Shown here: one piece after another, positions 22,554-36,668 of the stretch
How positions within the stretch are numbered: position 1 is the first letter of the stretch
How the letters are laid out: every line of letters begins with the position of its first letter
DNA from: Eriocheir sinensis
Lineage: Eukaryota; Arthropoda; Malacostraca; Decapoda; Varunidae
Reading direction: 5' to 3'
NCBI RefSeq assembly: GCF_024679095.1
Contig: NW_026111614.1
Coordinates: 187,501 to 251,500 of the forward strand
DNA: 64,000 bases
The notes under the pieces: generated by a model
The model's input: the letters and a program-made list of their open reading frames with translations, nothing else
Told to the model about the DNA's origin: nothing
Databases searched by the model: none
Translations under genes and position numbers: made by a program

Positions 22554-25500
22554 CTACACACACACAACAGACACCACTGCCGAGTACACACACAGAACAA
22601 CAGACACCACCGCCGGGTACACACACACAACAACAGACACCACCGCCGAGGACACACACAGAACAACAGACACCACCGCAGGGTACACACACACAACAAC
22701 AGACACCACCGCCGAGGACACACACAGAACAACAGACACCACCGCCGAGCACACACACAGAACAACAGACACCACCGCCAAGCACACACACAGAACAACA
22801 GACACCACCGCCGAGCACACACACAGAACAACAGACACCACCGCCGGGTACACACACAGAACAACAGACACCACCGCCGGGTACACACACACAACAGACA
22901 CCACCGCCGTGCACTTACACACAACAACAGACACCACCGCCGAGCAGACACACACAACAACAGACACCATCACCGGGCACACACACACAACAACAGACAC
23001 CACCGCCGGGCACACACACAACAACAGACACCACCGCTGGGCACACACACACACAGCAACATACACCACCGCCGGGCACGCCCACAAAATGACAGACACC
23101 ACTAACGGGCACACAAACACAACAACAGACACCACCGCTAAGCACAGACACACAACAACAGGACACACTCACAACGACAGACACCACCGCCGGGAACACA
23201 AACAGAACAACAGACACCACCGCCGAACACACAAACAGAACAACAAACACCACCGCCGGGAACACACACAGAACAACAGACACCACCGCCGGGTACACAC
23301 ACAGAACAACAGACACCACCGCCTGGTACACACACACAGAACAACAGACACCACCGCCGGGTACACACACAGAACAACAAACACCACCGCCGGGCACACA
23401 CACAGAACAACAGACACCAACGCCGGGTACACACACACACAACAACATACACCACCGCCGGGCACACGTACACAACAACAGACACCACCGCCGGGTACAC
23501 ACACAGAACAACAGACACCACCGCCGGGTACACACACAGAACAACAGACACCACCGCCGGGCACACACACAGAACAACAGACACCACCGCCGGGTACACA
23601 CACACAACAACAGACACCATCACCGGGTACACACACACAACAACAGACACCACCGCCGGGTACACACACAGAACAACAGACACCACCGCCGGGTACACAC
23701 ACAGAACAACAGACACCATCACCGGGTACACACACACAACAACAGACACCACCGCCGGGTACACACACACAACAACAAACACCACCGCGGGGCACACACA
23801 CAACAACAATCACCACCGCCGGGCACACGCACACAACAACAGACACCACCGCCGGGTACACACACAGAACAACAGACACAACCGCCGGGCACACACACAG
23901 AACAACAGACACCACCGCCGGGCACACGTACACAACAACAGACACCACCGCCGGGTACACACACAGAACAACAGACACCACCGCCGGGCACACACACAGA
24001 ACAACAGACACAACCGCCGGGCACACACACAGAACAACAGACACCACCGCCGGGCACACGTACACAACAACAAACACCACCGCGGGGCACACACACAACA
24101 ACAATCACCACCGCCGGGCACACGCACACAACAACAGACACCACCGCCGGGCACACACACAACAACAATCACCACCGCCGGGCACACGCACACAACAACA
24201 GACACCACCGCCGGGCACACACACAACAACATAAACCACCGCCGGCACACACACACAACAACAAACACCACCGCCGGGCACACACACACAACAACAATCA
24301 CCACCGCCGGGCACACGCACACAACAACAGACACCACCGCCGGGCACACACACACAACAACAATCACCACCGCCGGGCACACGCACACAACAACAGACAC
24401 CACCGCCGGGCACACACACACAACAACAATCACCACCGCCGGGCACACACACACAACAACAAACACCACCGCCGGGCACACACACAAAACAATCACCACC
24501 GCCGGGCACACGCACACAACAACAACAGACACCACCGCCGGGCACACACACACAACAACAATCACCACCGCCGGGCACACACACACAACAACAAACACCA
24601 CCGCCGGGCACACACACACAACAACAATCACCACCGCCGGGCACACGCACACAACAACAGACACCACCGCCGGGCACACACACACAACAACAGACACCAC
24701 CGCCGGGAACACACATAACAACAGACACCACCGCCGGGTACACACACAGAACAACAGACACCACCGCCGGGCACAAACACAGAACAACAGACACCACCGC
24801 CGGGAACACACACAGAACAACAGACACCACCGCCGGGTACACACACAGAACAACAGACACCACCGTCGGGCACACGCACACAACAACAAACACCACCGCC
24901 GGGCACACACACAACAACAAACACCACCGCCGGGCACACGCACACAACAACAGACACCACCGCCGGGCACACACACACAACAGACACCACCGCCGGGAAC
25001 ACACACATCAACAAACAACACCGCCGGGCACACACACACAACAACAGACACCACCGCCGGGCACACACACAACAACAGACACCACCGCCGGGCACACACA
25101 CACAACAACAGACACCACCAACGGGCACACACACACACAACAACAGACACCACCGCCTGGCACACACACAACAACAGACACCACCGCCGGGCACACACAC
25201 ACAACAACAGACACCACCGCCGAGCACACATACAGAACAACAGACACCACCGCCGGGTACACACACACAACAGACACCACTGCCGGGTACACACACACAA
25301 CAGACACCACCGCCGGGCACACACACACAACAACAATCACCACCGCCGGGCACACGCAAGCAAAAACAAACACCACCGCCGGGCACACGCACACAACAAC
25401 AAACACCACCGCCTGGCACACGCACACAACAACAGACACCACCGCCGGGCACACACACACAACAACAGACACCACCGCCGGGCACACACACACATGACAG

Positions 25501-28500
25501 ACACCACCGCCGGGAAAACACACAGAACAACAGACACCACCGCCGAACACACACACAGAACAACAGACACCACCGCCGGGAAAACACACAGAACAACAGA
25601 CACCACCGCCGAATACACACACAGAACAACAAACACCACCGCCGGGTACACACACAGAACAACAGACACCACCGCCGGGCACAAACACACAACAACAAAC
25701 ACCATCGCCAGGCATACACACACAACAACAAACACCACCGCCGGGCACACGCACACAACAACAGACACCACCGCCGGGCACACACACAACAACAGACACC
25801 ACCGCCGGGACCACACACACAACAACAAACAACACCGCCTGGCACACACACACAACAACAGACACCACCGCCGGGCACACACACACAACAACAGACACTA
25901 CCGCCGGACACACGCACACACAACAACAGACACCACCAACGGGCACACACACACAACAACAGACACCACGGCCTGGCACACACACACAACAACAGACACC
26001 ACCGCCGGGCACACACACACAACAACAGACACCACCGCCGGGTACACACACACAACAACAGACACCACCGCCGGGCGCACACACACAACAGACACCACCG
26101 CCGGACACACACACACAACAACAGACACTACCGCCAGGCACACGCACACACAACAACAGACACCACAAACGGGCACACACACACAACAACAGACACCACC
26201 GCCTGGCACATACACACAATAACAGACACCACCGCCGGGCACACACACACAACAACAGACACCACCGCCGAGCACACACACAGAACAACAGACACCACCG
26301 CCGGGTACACACACACAACAGACACCACTGCCGGGTACATACACAGAACAACAGACACCACCGCCGGGTACACACACAACAACAAACACCACCGCCAAGC
26401 ACACACACACAACAACAGACACCACCGCCGGGCACACACACATAACAACAGACACCTCCGCTGGGCACACACACACACAACAACAAACACCACCGCCGGG
26501 CACACGTACACAACAACAAACACCACCGCGGGGCACACACACAAAACAACAATCGCCACCGCCGAGCACACGCACACAAAAACAAACACCACCGCCGGGC
26601 ACACGCACACAACAACAAACACCACCGCCTGGCACACGCACACAACAACAGACACCACCGCCGGGCACACACACACAACAGACACCACCGCCGGGAGAAC
26701 ACACAGAACAACAGACACCACCGCCGAACACACACACAGAACAACAGACACCACCGCCGGGAACACACACAGAACAACAGACATCACCGCAGGGCACACA
26801 CACAGAACAACAGACACCAGCGCCGGGAACACACACAGAACAACAGACACCACAGCCGGGTACACACACAGAACAACAGACACCACCGCCGGGCACACAC
26901 ACAACAACAAACACCACCGCCAGGCACACACACACAACAACAAACACCACCGCCGGGCACACGCACACAACAACAGACACCACCGCCAGGCACACACACA
27001 CACCAACAGACACCACCGCCGGGCACACACACACAACAACAGACACCACCGCCAGGCACACACACACAACAACAGACACCACCGCCGGGCACACACACAC
27101 ACCAACAGACACCACCGCCGTGCACACACACACAACAACAGCCACCACCGCCGGGCACACACACACACCAACAGACACCACCGCCGGGCACACACACACA
27201 CCAACAGACACCACCGCCGGGCACACACACACACACACAGCAACATACACCACCGCCGCGCACGCCCACAAAATGACAGACACCACTAACGGGCACACAA
27301 ACACAACAACAGACACCACCGCTAAGCACAGACACACAACAACAGACACCAACGCCGAGAACACACACACAACGTCAGACACCACCGCCGGGCGCACACA
27401 CACAAAAACAGACACAACCACCGGGCGCACACACACAAAAACAGACACAACCACCGGGCACACACTAACAACTACAGACACCACAGCCGGACAAACACGC
27501 ACAACAACAGACACCACCGCCGAGCACACACACACATGACAGACACTACCGCCGGGTACACACACAGAACAACAGACACCACCGCCGGGTACACACACAG
27601 AACAACAGACACCACCGCCGAGGACACACACAGAGCAACAGACACCACCGCCGAGCACACATACAGAACAACAGACACCACCGCCGGGTACACACACACA
27701 ACAGACACCACTGCCGGGTACACACACAGAACAACAGACACCACCGCCGGGTACACACACAACAACAAACACCACCGCCAAGAACACACATACAACAACA
27801 GACAGCAACGCCAGGCACACACAAACAACAACAGACACCACCGTCGGGCACACACACACAACAACAAACACCACCGCCGGGCACACACACACAACAACAA
27901 ACACCACCGCCCGGACACAAGCACACACCAACAAACACCACCGCCGGGCACACGCACACAACAACAAACACCACAGCCGGGCACACACACACAACAACAA
28001 ACACCACCGCCCGGACACAAGCACACACCAACAAACACCACCGCCTGGCACACGCACACAACAACAAACACCACCACCGGGCACACGCACACAACAACAG
28101 ACACCACCGCCGGGCACACACAAACAACAACAAACACCACCGCCGGGCACACACACACAACAACAAACACCACCGCCGGGCACACACAACAACAGACAAC
28201 ACCGCCGGGCACACTCACACAACAACAGACACCACCGCCGGGCACACACACACAACAACAGACACCACCGCCAGGCACACACACACAACAACAAACACCA
28301 CAGCCGGGCACACACACAACAAAAGACACCACCGCCGGGCACACACACACAACAACAGACACCACCGCCAGGCACACACACACAACAACAAACACCACAG
28401 CCGGGCACACACACACAACAACAGACACCATCACCGGGTACACACACACAACAACAAACACCACCGCCGAGCACACACACACAATAACAGACACCACCGC

Positions 28501-31500
28501 CGAGCACACACACACAACAACAGACACCACCGCCGGGAACACACACACAACAGACACCACCAAAGCGCACACAAAAACAACAACAAACAACACCGCCAGG
28601 CACACACACATTAACAGACACCAACGCCGAGCACACACACAACAACAAACACCACCGCCGGGCACACACACACAACAACAGACACCACCGCTGGGCACAC
28701 ACACACAACAACAGACACCACCGCCGGGCACACACACATAACAACGAACACCACCGCCGGGTACACACACACAACAACAAACACCACCGCCGGGTACACA
28801 CACACAACAACAGACACCACCGCCGAGCACACACACACAACAACAGACACCATCACCGGGTATACACACACAACAACAAACACCACCGCAGGACACACAC
28901 ACACAACAACAGACACCACCGCCGGGCACACACACACAACAACAGACACCATCACCGGGTATACACACACAACAACAGACACCATCACCGGGTATACACA
29001 CACAACAACAAACACCACCGCAGGACACACACACACAACAACAGACACCACCGCCGAGCACAAACACACAACAACAGACACCACCGCCGGGCACACACAC
29101 ACAACAACAAACACCACCGCCGGGCACACACACACAACAACAAACACCACCGCCGGGCACACACACACAACAAACACCACCGCCGAACACACACACACAA
29201 CAACAGACACCACCGCTGGGCACACACACACAACAACAGACACCACCGCCGGGCACACACACAACAACAGACACCATCACCGGGCACACACACACAACAA
29301 CAGACACCACCGCCGGGCACACACACAACAACAGACACCATCACCGGGCACACACACAACAACAGACACCACCGCCGGGCACACACACAAAACAACAGAC
29401 ACCACCGCTGGGCACACACACACAACAACAAACACCACCGCTGGGCACACACACAACGAGGGACACCACCGCTGGGCACACACACACACAGCAACATACA
29501 CCACCGCCGAGGACACACACGGAGCAACAGACACCACCGCCGAGCACACATACAGAACAACAGACACCACCGCCGGGTACACACACACAACAGACACCAG
29601 TGCCGGGTACACACACAGAACAACAGACACCACCGCCAGGTACACAGTACTACACACACACAACAACAAACACCATCGCCAAGCACACACACACAACAAC
29701 AGACACCACCGCCGGGCACACACACACAACAACAGACACCACCGCCGGGCACACACACACAACAACAAACACCACCGACGGGCACACACACAACAACAAA
29801 CACCACCGCCGGGCACACACACACAACAACAAACACCACCGCCGGGCACACGCACACAACAACAAACACCACAGCCGGGCACACGCACACAACAACAAAC
29901 ACCACCGCCGGGCACACACACACAACAACAAACACCATCGCCAAGCACACACACACAACAACAAACACCACCGCCGGGCACACACACACAACAACAAACA
30001 CCATCGCCAAGCACACACACAACAACAAACACCACCGCCGGGCACACGCACACAACAAAAACCAACCCCAAGCACACACACAACAACAAACACCACCGCC
30101 GGGCACACGCACACAACAACAAACACCACAGCCGGGCACACACACACAACAAACACCACCGCCCGGACACAAGCACACACCAACAAACACCACCGCCGGG
30201 CACACGCACACAACAACAAACACCACCACCGGGCACACGCACACAACAACAGACACCACCGCCGGGCACACACACAACAACAAACACCACCGCCGGGCAC
30301 ACACACACACAAACACAAACACCACTGCCGGGCACACGCACACAACAACAGACAACACCGCCGGGCACACACACACAACAACAGACACCACCGCCGGGCA
30401 CACACACACAACAACAGACACCACCGCCAGGCACACACACACAACAACAAACACCACAGCCGGGCACACACACAACAACAGACACCACTGCCGGGTACAT
30501 ACACACAACAGACACCACCGCCCGTCACACTCACTCAACAACAGACACCACCGCCGGGCACACACACATAACAACAAACACCACCGCCGGGTACACACAC
30601 ACAACATACACCACCGCCGTGCACACACACAACAACAAACACCACCGCCGAGCAAACACACACAACAACAGACACCATCACTGGGTACACACACAACAAC
30701 AAACACCACCGCAGGACACACACAACAACAGACACCACCGGGCACACACACACAACAACAGACACCACCGGGCACACACACACAACAACAGACACCATCA
30801 CGGGTACACACACAACAACAAACACCACTGCAGGACACACACACAACAACAGACACCACCGCCGGGCACACACAACAAAAACAGACACCACCGCCGCGCA
30901 CACACACACAACAACAAACACCACCGCCGGGCACACACACACAACAACAAACACCACCCCCGGGCACACACACACAACAAACACCACCGCCGAGCACACA
31001 CACACAACAACAGACACCACCGCTGGGCACACACACACAACAACAGACACCACCGCCGGGCACACACACAACAACAGACACCATCACCGGGCACACACAC
31101 ACAACAACAGACACCACCGCCGGGCACACACACAACAACAGACACCATCACCGGGCACACACACAACAACAGACACCACCGCCGGGCACACACACACAAC
31201 AACAGACACCACCGCTGGGCACACACACACAACAACAAACACCACCGCTGGGCACACACACACAACAACAGACACCACCGCTGGGCACACACACACACAG
31301 CAACATACACCACCGCCGAGGACACACACAGAGCAACAGACACCACCGCCGAGCACACATACAGAACAACAGACACCACCGCCGGGTACACACACAAGAG
31401 ACACCACTGCCGGGTACACACACAGAACAACAGACACCACCGCCAGGTACACACCCACAACAACAAACACCACCGCCAAGCACACACCCACAACAGACAC

Positions 31501-33161
31501 CACCGCCGGGCACACACACACAACAACAGACACCACCGCCGGGCACACACACAACAATAAACACCACCGCCGGGCACACACACAACAACAAACACCACCG
31601 CCGGGCACACACACACAACAACAAACACCACCGCCGGGCACACGCACACAACAACAAACACCACAGCCGGGCACACGCACACAACAACAAACACCACCGC
31701 CGGGCACACACACACAACAACAAACACCACCGCCAATCACACACACACAACAACAAACACCACCGCCGGGCACACACACACAACAACAAACACCATCGCC
31801 AAGCACACACACACAACAACAAACACCACCGCCGGGCACACACACACAACAACACACCATCGCCACACACACACAACAACAAACACCACCGCCACACGCA
31901 CACACAACAACAAACACCACAACCAGGCACACACGCACACAGCAACAAACACCACTGCCGGGCACAAGCACACACAAAGAAACACCACCGCCGGGCACAC
32001 ACACACACACAACAACAAACACCACCACCGGGCACACGCACACAACAACAGACACCACCGCCGGGCACACACAAACAACAACAAACACCACCGCCGGGCA
32101 CACACACACACAAACACAAACACCACCGCCGGGCACACGCACACAACAACACACAACACCGCAGGGCACACACACACAAAAACAGACACCACCGCCGGGC
32201 ACACACACACAATAACAGACACCACCGCCAGGCACACACACACCAAAAAACACCACAGCCGGGCACACACACAAACAGACTCCACCGCCGCGCACACACA
32301 CACAACAACAGACACCACCGCCAGGCACACACACACAACAACAACCACAGCCGGGCACACACACACAACAACAGACACCATCACCGGGTACACACACACA
32401 ACAACAAACACCACCGCAGGACACAAACACACAACAACAGACACCACCGCCGAGCACACACACAACAACAGACACCACGGCGGGGCACACACACACAACA
32501 GACACCACCGCCGAGCACACACACACAACAACAAACACCACCGCCGGGCACACACACACAACAACAGACACCACCGCCAAACACACACACAACAACAAAC
32601 ACCACCGCCGGGCACACACACACAACAACAGACACCACCGCTGGGCACACACACACAACAACAGACACCACCGCCAAGCACACACACACAACAACAGACA
32701 CCATCACCGGGCACACACACAACAACAAACACAACCGCCAGGATACACACAACAACAGACACCACCGCCGGGCTCACACACAACAACAGACACCACCGCC
32801 GCGCACACACACACAACAACAAACACCACCGCCAAGCACACACACACAACAACAAACACCATCACCGGGTACACACACACAACAACAAACACCACCGCCA
32901 AGCACAAACACACAACAACAGACACCACCGCCGAGCACAAACACACAACAACAGACACCACCGCCGGGCACACACACACAACAACAAACACCACCGCCGG
33001 GCACACACACACAACAACACAAACCACCGCGGGGCACACACACAACAACAAACACCACCGCCGGGCACACACACACAACAACAAACACCACCGCCGGGCA
33101 CACACACACAACAACAAACACCACCGCCGGGCACACGCACACAACAACAAACACCACCGCC
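22554..33161. repeat. 10.6-kb CA-rich minisatellite, 29-33-bp units
   Basis: Some 330 units, most often GGG(C/T)ACACACACA followed by CAACAACAGACACCACCGCC. The 33-bp and 31-bp versions are the most common. Variants include GAACAACAG for CAACAACAG, ACAAACACC for ACAGACACC, CACACGCAC for CACACACAC, and GCCGAG or GCCAAG for GCCGGG. Because no unit variant contains a stop in most frames, hundreds of codons stay open on both strands (for example 575 codons from 22507 on plus and 981 codons from 28843 on minus). These lack non-repetitive coding sequence, any domain, or a single preferred frame. The array interrupts one satellite monomer. Confidence 0.97.
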
Positions 33162-35526
33162 TTCTGATTATCTAGGACTGAGCCGGTGAGTGCCACCTTC
33201 CTACACCTTCACCTCCCTACATAATCAGGTTACTGGAGTCCAGCATTTCACTAGCATAGTTTTAACATCCCCAAGCCTCTCTGCAGCACATGACACCTTC
33301 TGAGTCCCTAACACATAACCAGAGAGTGCCACCTTCCTACACCTACACCTTCCTACAGAGTCAGATTAGTGCAGTCCTGCCTTTCACTAGCATCGTTATA
33401 ACACCTCCAAGCCTCTCTGCAGCACACGGCACCTTCTGCTTCCCTAGCACTGACCTTGAGAGTGCCATCTTCCTACACCTTCTCCTTCCTACAGGGTCAG
33501 ATTAGTGCGGTCCTGCCTTTCACTAGCATCGTTATAACACCTCAAGCCCCTCTGCAGCACACATGGCACCTTCTGATTCTCTTAGCACTGAGCCAGAGAG
33601 TGCCACCTTCTTACAGGTTAGATTAGTGTTGTCCAGCCTTTCACTATCATATTTATATCACTTCCAAGCCTCTCTGCAGCACATGACACCCTTCTGATTC
33701 CCTAGCACTGACCTTGAGAGTGCCATCTTCCCACACCTTCTCCTTCCTAAGGGGTCAGATTAGTGCAGTCCAGCGTTTCACTAGCATAGTTATAAAACTT
33801 CCAAGCTACTCACTTAGCACATGACACCTTTTTGATTCACTAGCCCTGAGCCAGAGAGTGCCACCTTCTTACAGAGTTACATTAGTGTTGTCCAGCCTTT
33901 CACTATCATATTTATATCACTTCCAAGCTCTCTCTGCAGCACATGACACCTTCTGATTCCTAACCCTGTGCCAGAGAGTGCCACTTTCCTAAACTTTCAG
34001 CTTTTACAGGGTCAGATTAGTTCAGCTGCAAGCCTCTCATTAGTGCATGTTATAACACCCTCCAAAGAGCCTTTCTGCAGCATCATGACACCTTCTGATT
34101 CCTTAGCACTGACCTTGAGAGTGCCATCTTTCTACACCTTCTCCTTCCTAAGGGTCCGAATTAGAGCAGTCCAGCGTTCCCACTAACGCATAGTTATAAA
34201 CCTTCCAAGCTACTCTGTAGCACATGACACCTTCTGATTCCCCTAGCACTGAGATTGATCCTTTCACACCTGTACCTTTCCTACAGGCTGTCAGATTAGT
34301 GCAGTCCATCCCTTTCACTAATATAGTTATAACACTTCCAAGCTGCCTGCAGCACATGACACGCTTCTCTGATTCCTAGCACGGTACAGAGCCAGATAGT
34401 GCCAACACTAGACCTTCACCTTCCTACAACCTCAGAAAAGTGCAGTCCAGCCTTTTCACTAGCATTAGTTATATCACCTCCAAGCCTCCCCCCTGCCCGC
34501 ACATGACACATTCTAATTTCCTAGCACAGTGCTTGGCAGTGCCACCTTCCTACATCTTCACTTTCGTAGTTACAGGGTCAGATTAGTACAGTCCAGCCTC
34601 TCAGCAGCATAATTATAACACCTCCAAGTCTCTCTCCTTGGCAGCACATGACACATTCTGATTCCCTAGCACTAAGCCAGAGAGTCCCACGTTCCTAAGC
34701 ACCTTCACCTTCGTCCACGATTAGTGCAGTCCACTTTCACTAACATAGCTGTAACACCTCCGGGAAGCCTCTCTGCAGCATATACGACCTTTTGATTCCC
34801 TTTGAGCCAGAGAGTGCCACATTCCCACAGGTCAGATTAGTGCTGTCCAGCCTTTCTTCACTAGCATAGCTGGTAACACCTCCAGCTTCCCCCTCTGCAG
34901 CATATGACGACCTTTTGATTCCCCTTTGAGCCAAAGAGTGCCACCTTCCTAGAACTTCACCTTCCTAGGAGAGCCAGATTATGTGCAGTCCAGTCGTTCA
35001 CTATCATAGTTATAACACCTCTATAAGCCTCCCTCTGCAGCACATGACACCTCTCTCAGATTCCCTATCACTGAGCTTGAGAATGCCACTTTCTACAGGG
35101 TTAGATTAGGTGCAGCAGTCCAAAGCATTTCACTAGCATATATATAACACCTCCAAGCCTCTGCAGCACATGGCACCTTCTGATTCCTAGCACTGAGCTT
35201 TTCAGAGACACGCCACTCTTCCTACACCTTCACCTTTTTACAGGTCATTGAAGAATAGTGCAGTCTAGCCAATCACTAGCATACAGTTATAACACTCTCC
35301 AAGCTTCCCATTGCCCCATTGCACATGGCACCTTCTTTTTCCTGAGCATTGAGCCAGAGAGTGCCACATTCACTGCAGTGGTCAGATTAGTGCTGTCCAG
35401 CCTTTCACTAGCATAGGTATAACACATACAAGCCTCTCTGCAGCACATGACACCTTCTGATTCCTATGAATGAGCCAGATAGTGCCACCCTTTCTGGTTG
35501 ACAGTGTCAGATTACTGCAGTCCAGC
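33162..35526. repeat. Complex satellite array, block 4
   Basis: Resumes in mid-monomer at CTTCTGATTA. From about 33290 it follows block 1 from about 13670 monomer by monomer (the distinctive CTGAGTCCCTAACACATAACC occurs in both), with about two extra monomers near 33690-33950. From about 33550 it carries many one-to-four-base indels not seen in block 1. Confidence 0.95.
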
Positions 35527-36668
35527 TGTTGTATAGTCATTACACCTCAAGCGGGCACCGAAGCATCATTGAGCAGCGCCGGAACAGCAATCCGAGGATA
35601 CATGTACTGCCAAGGCCCGAGGATCGGACATTTCCCTGTCGGGCCTCTTTATAGAATACATCGCAACTTTCGCTCCTTCATTCGTGTGTCATTCACTCAC
35701 TCAACACGTGGCATGACGAGGATGGATTCTGAAGGAATCAAAGTGAAACCCTGGAGACGAGAATGGGGAGCAATAATTGAGCAATGCGTGGGAGTGTACT
35801 CAGAGGGAGAAGATTTCTTGAGGCCTATACAGAAAGGTTCGAAGAGTTCCTGGAGGTCAGAAATATCACCGAGGAGAATCGGAACGGGCGTTGTTCCTGA
35901 CTGTCTGCGGCCCGACGGTGTATCCAATTACTGAGGAACCTGTGCGCCCTGGGAAACCCTCTGAGAGGATGAACACTGAATGAATTGATTCGTCTCGCTA
36001 CCCAGCACTATGCGCCCAAAGTTTCAGTGGTGGTGGAAAGGTTCAAATTCAACTCTGAAAATCAAAGGAAACCCTGATAATCAGTTAAGTTACGTGGCAG
36101 AACTGAAGAGGAAAGCTTCCAACTGCAGCCTTTGGGGAAACTTAACAGAGCAGCAGCTTCGAGAAAGATTCGTCTGGTGGAGTGTCGAGCGAACGGATCC
36201 GGCGGAAGCTGTTACGAGAGGGCGACGACTTAACTTGGGAAAAAGCGTTTGCAAAACTGGCATTATCGATGGAGGCAGCAACCACGGAGGCGAAGGTGCT
36301 GGAGGACAAAGAAGCCCAGGCCGAATAACAGAGGAGCCGCTGCGAACGAAGCCGGGGACCAGAAAAAACAACGACAGGTGGGACAAGGCCAAGGTTGTAT
36401 GTGTCAAATGGGCGCACGTACTTGCCTCTGTGAGGGGGCACGTAGTAGTGTAGCTTGTAATCGGTGTGGCAGTAGTTACCACAAGGCAACGGAGTGCCCA
36501 TTTAAGGATAGGGAATGCTTCAGGTGTAGTCGTAAAGGCCACACCAGGCGAATGTAATGTGTCGACGGCGAGGCAGAGTAAATAGCGTGGATGATGAGGA
36601 GCAAGAGATTAGTGATGAGGAAGAGAGGGTGGAGGTGTCATATTTCCACAGCTGCCTGGACAGCAGCC
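35527..36668 (+). pseudogene. gag: Second copy of the LTR/PBS/gag segment, many frameshifts
   Basis: Duplicate of 15559-16666 with identical end junctions to the satellite (GCAGTCCAGC|TGTTG and GCCTGGAT|A). The primer-binding site is broken (two bases, AT, are inserted at about 35713 and a G is missing). Gag is split over several frames by many small indels between about 35740 and 36420. The last ~120 bases, with the zinc knuckle C-NR-C-GSSY-H-KATE-C, the ATGTAATG boundary and the stop at 36557, are nearly identical to copy 1. No intact protein can be read. The density of single-base indels is more like poor consensus sequence than slow decay. Confidence 0.9.

Noticed and set aside
22507..33150. 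Very long open frames (up to ~980 codons) of Cys/Val-rich or Thr/His-rich repeats
   Set aside because: They occur on both strands and in several frames of a stop-free tandem repeat with no unique coding sequence, so they are treated as repeat artefacts and not as genes.
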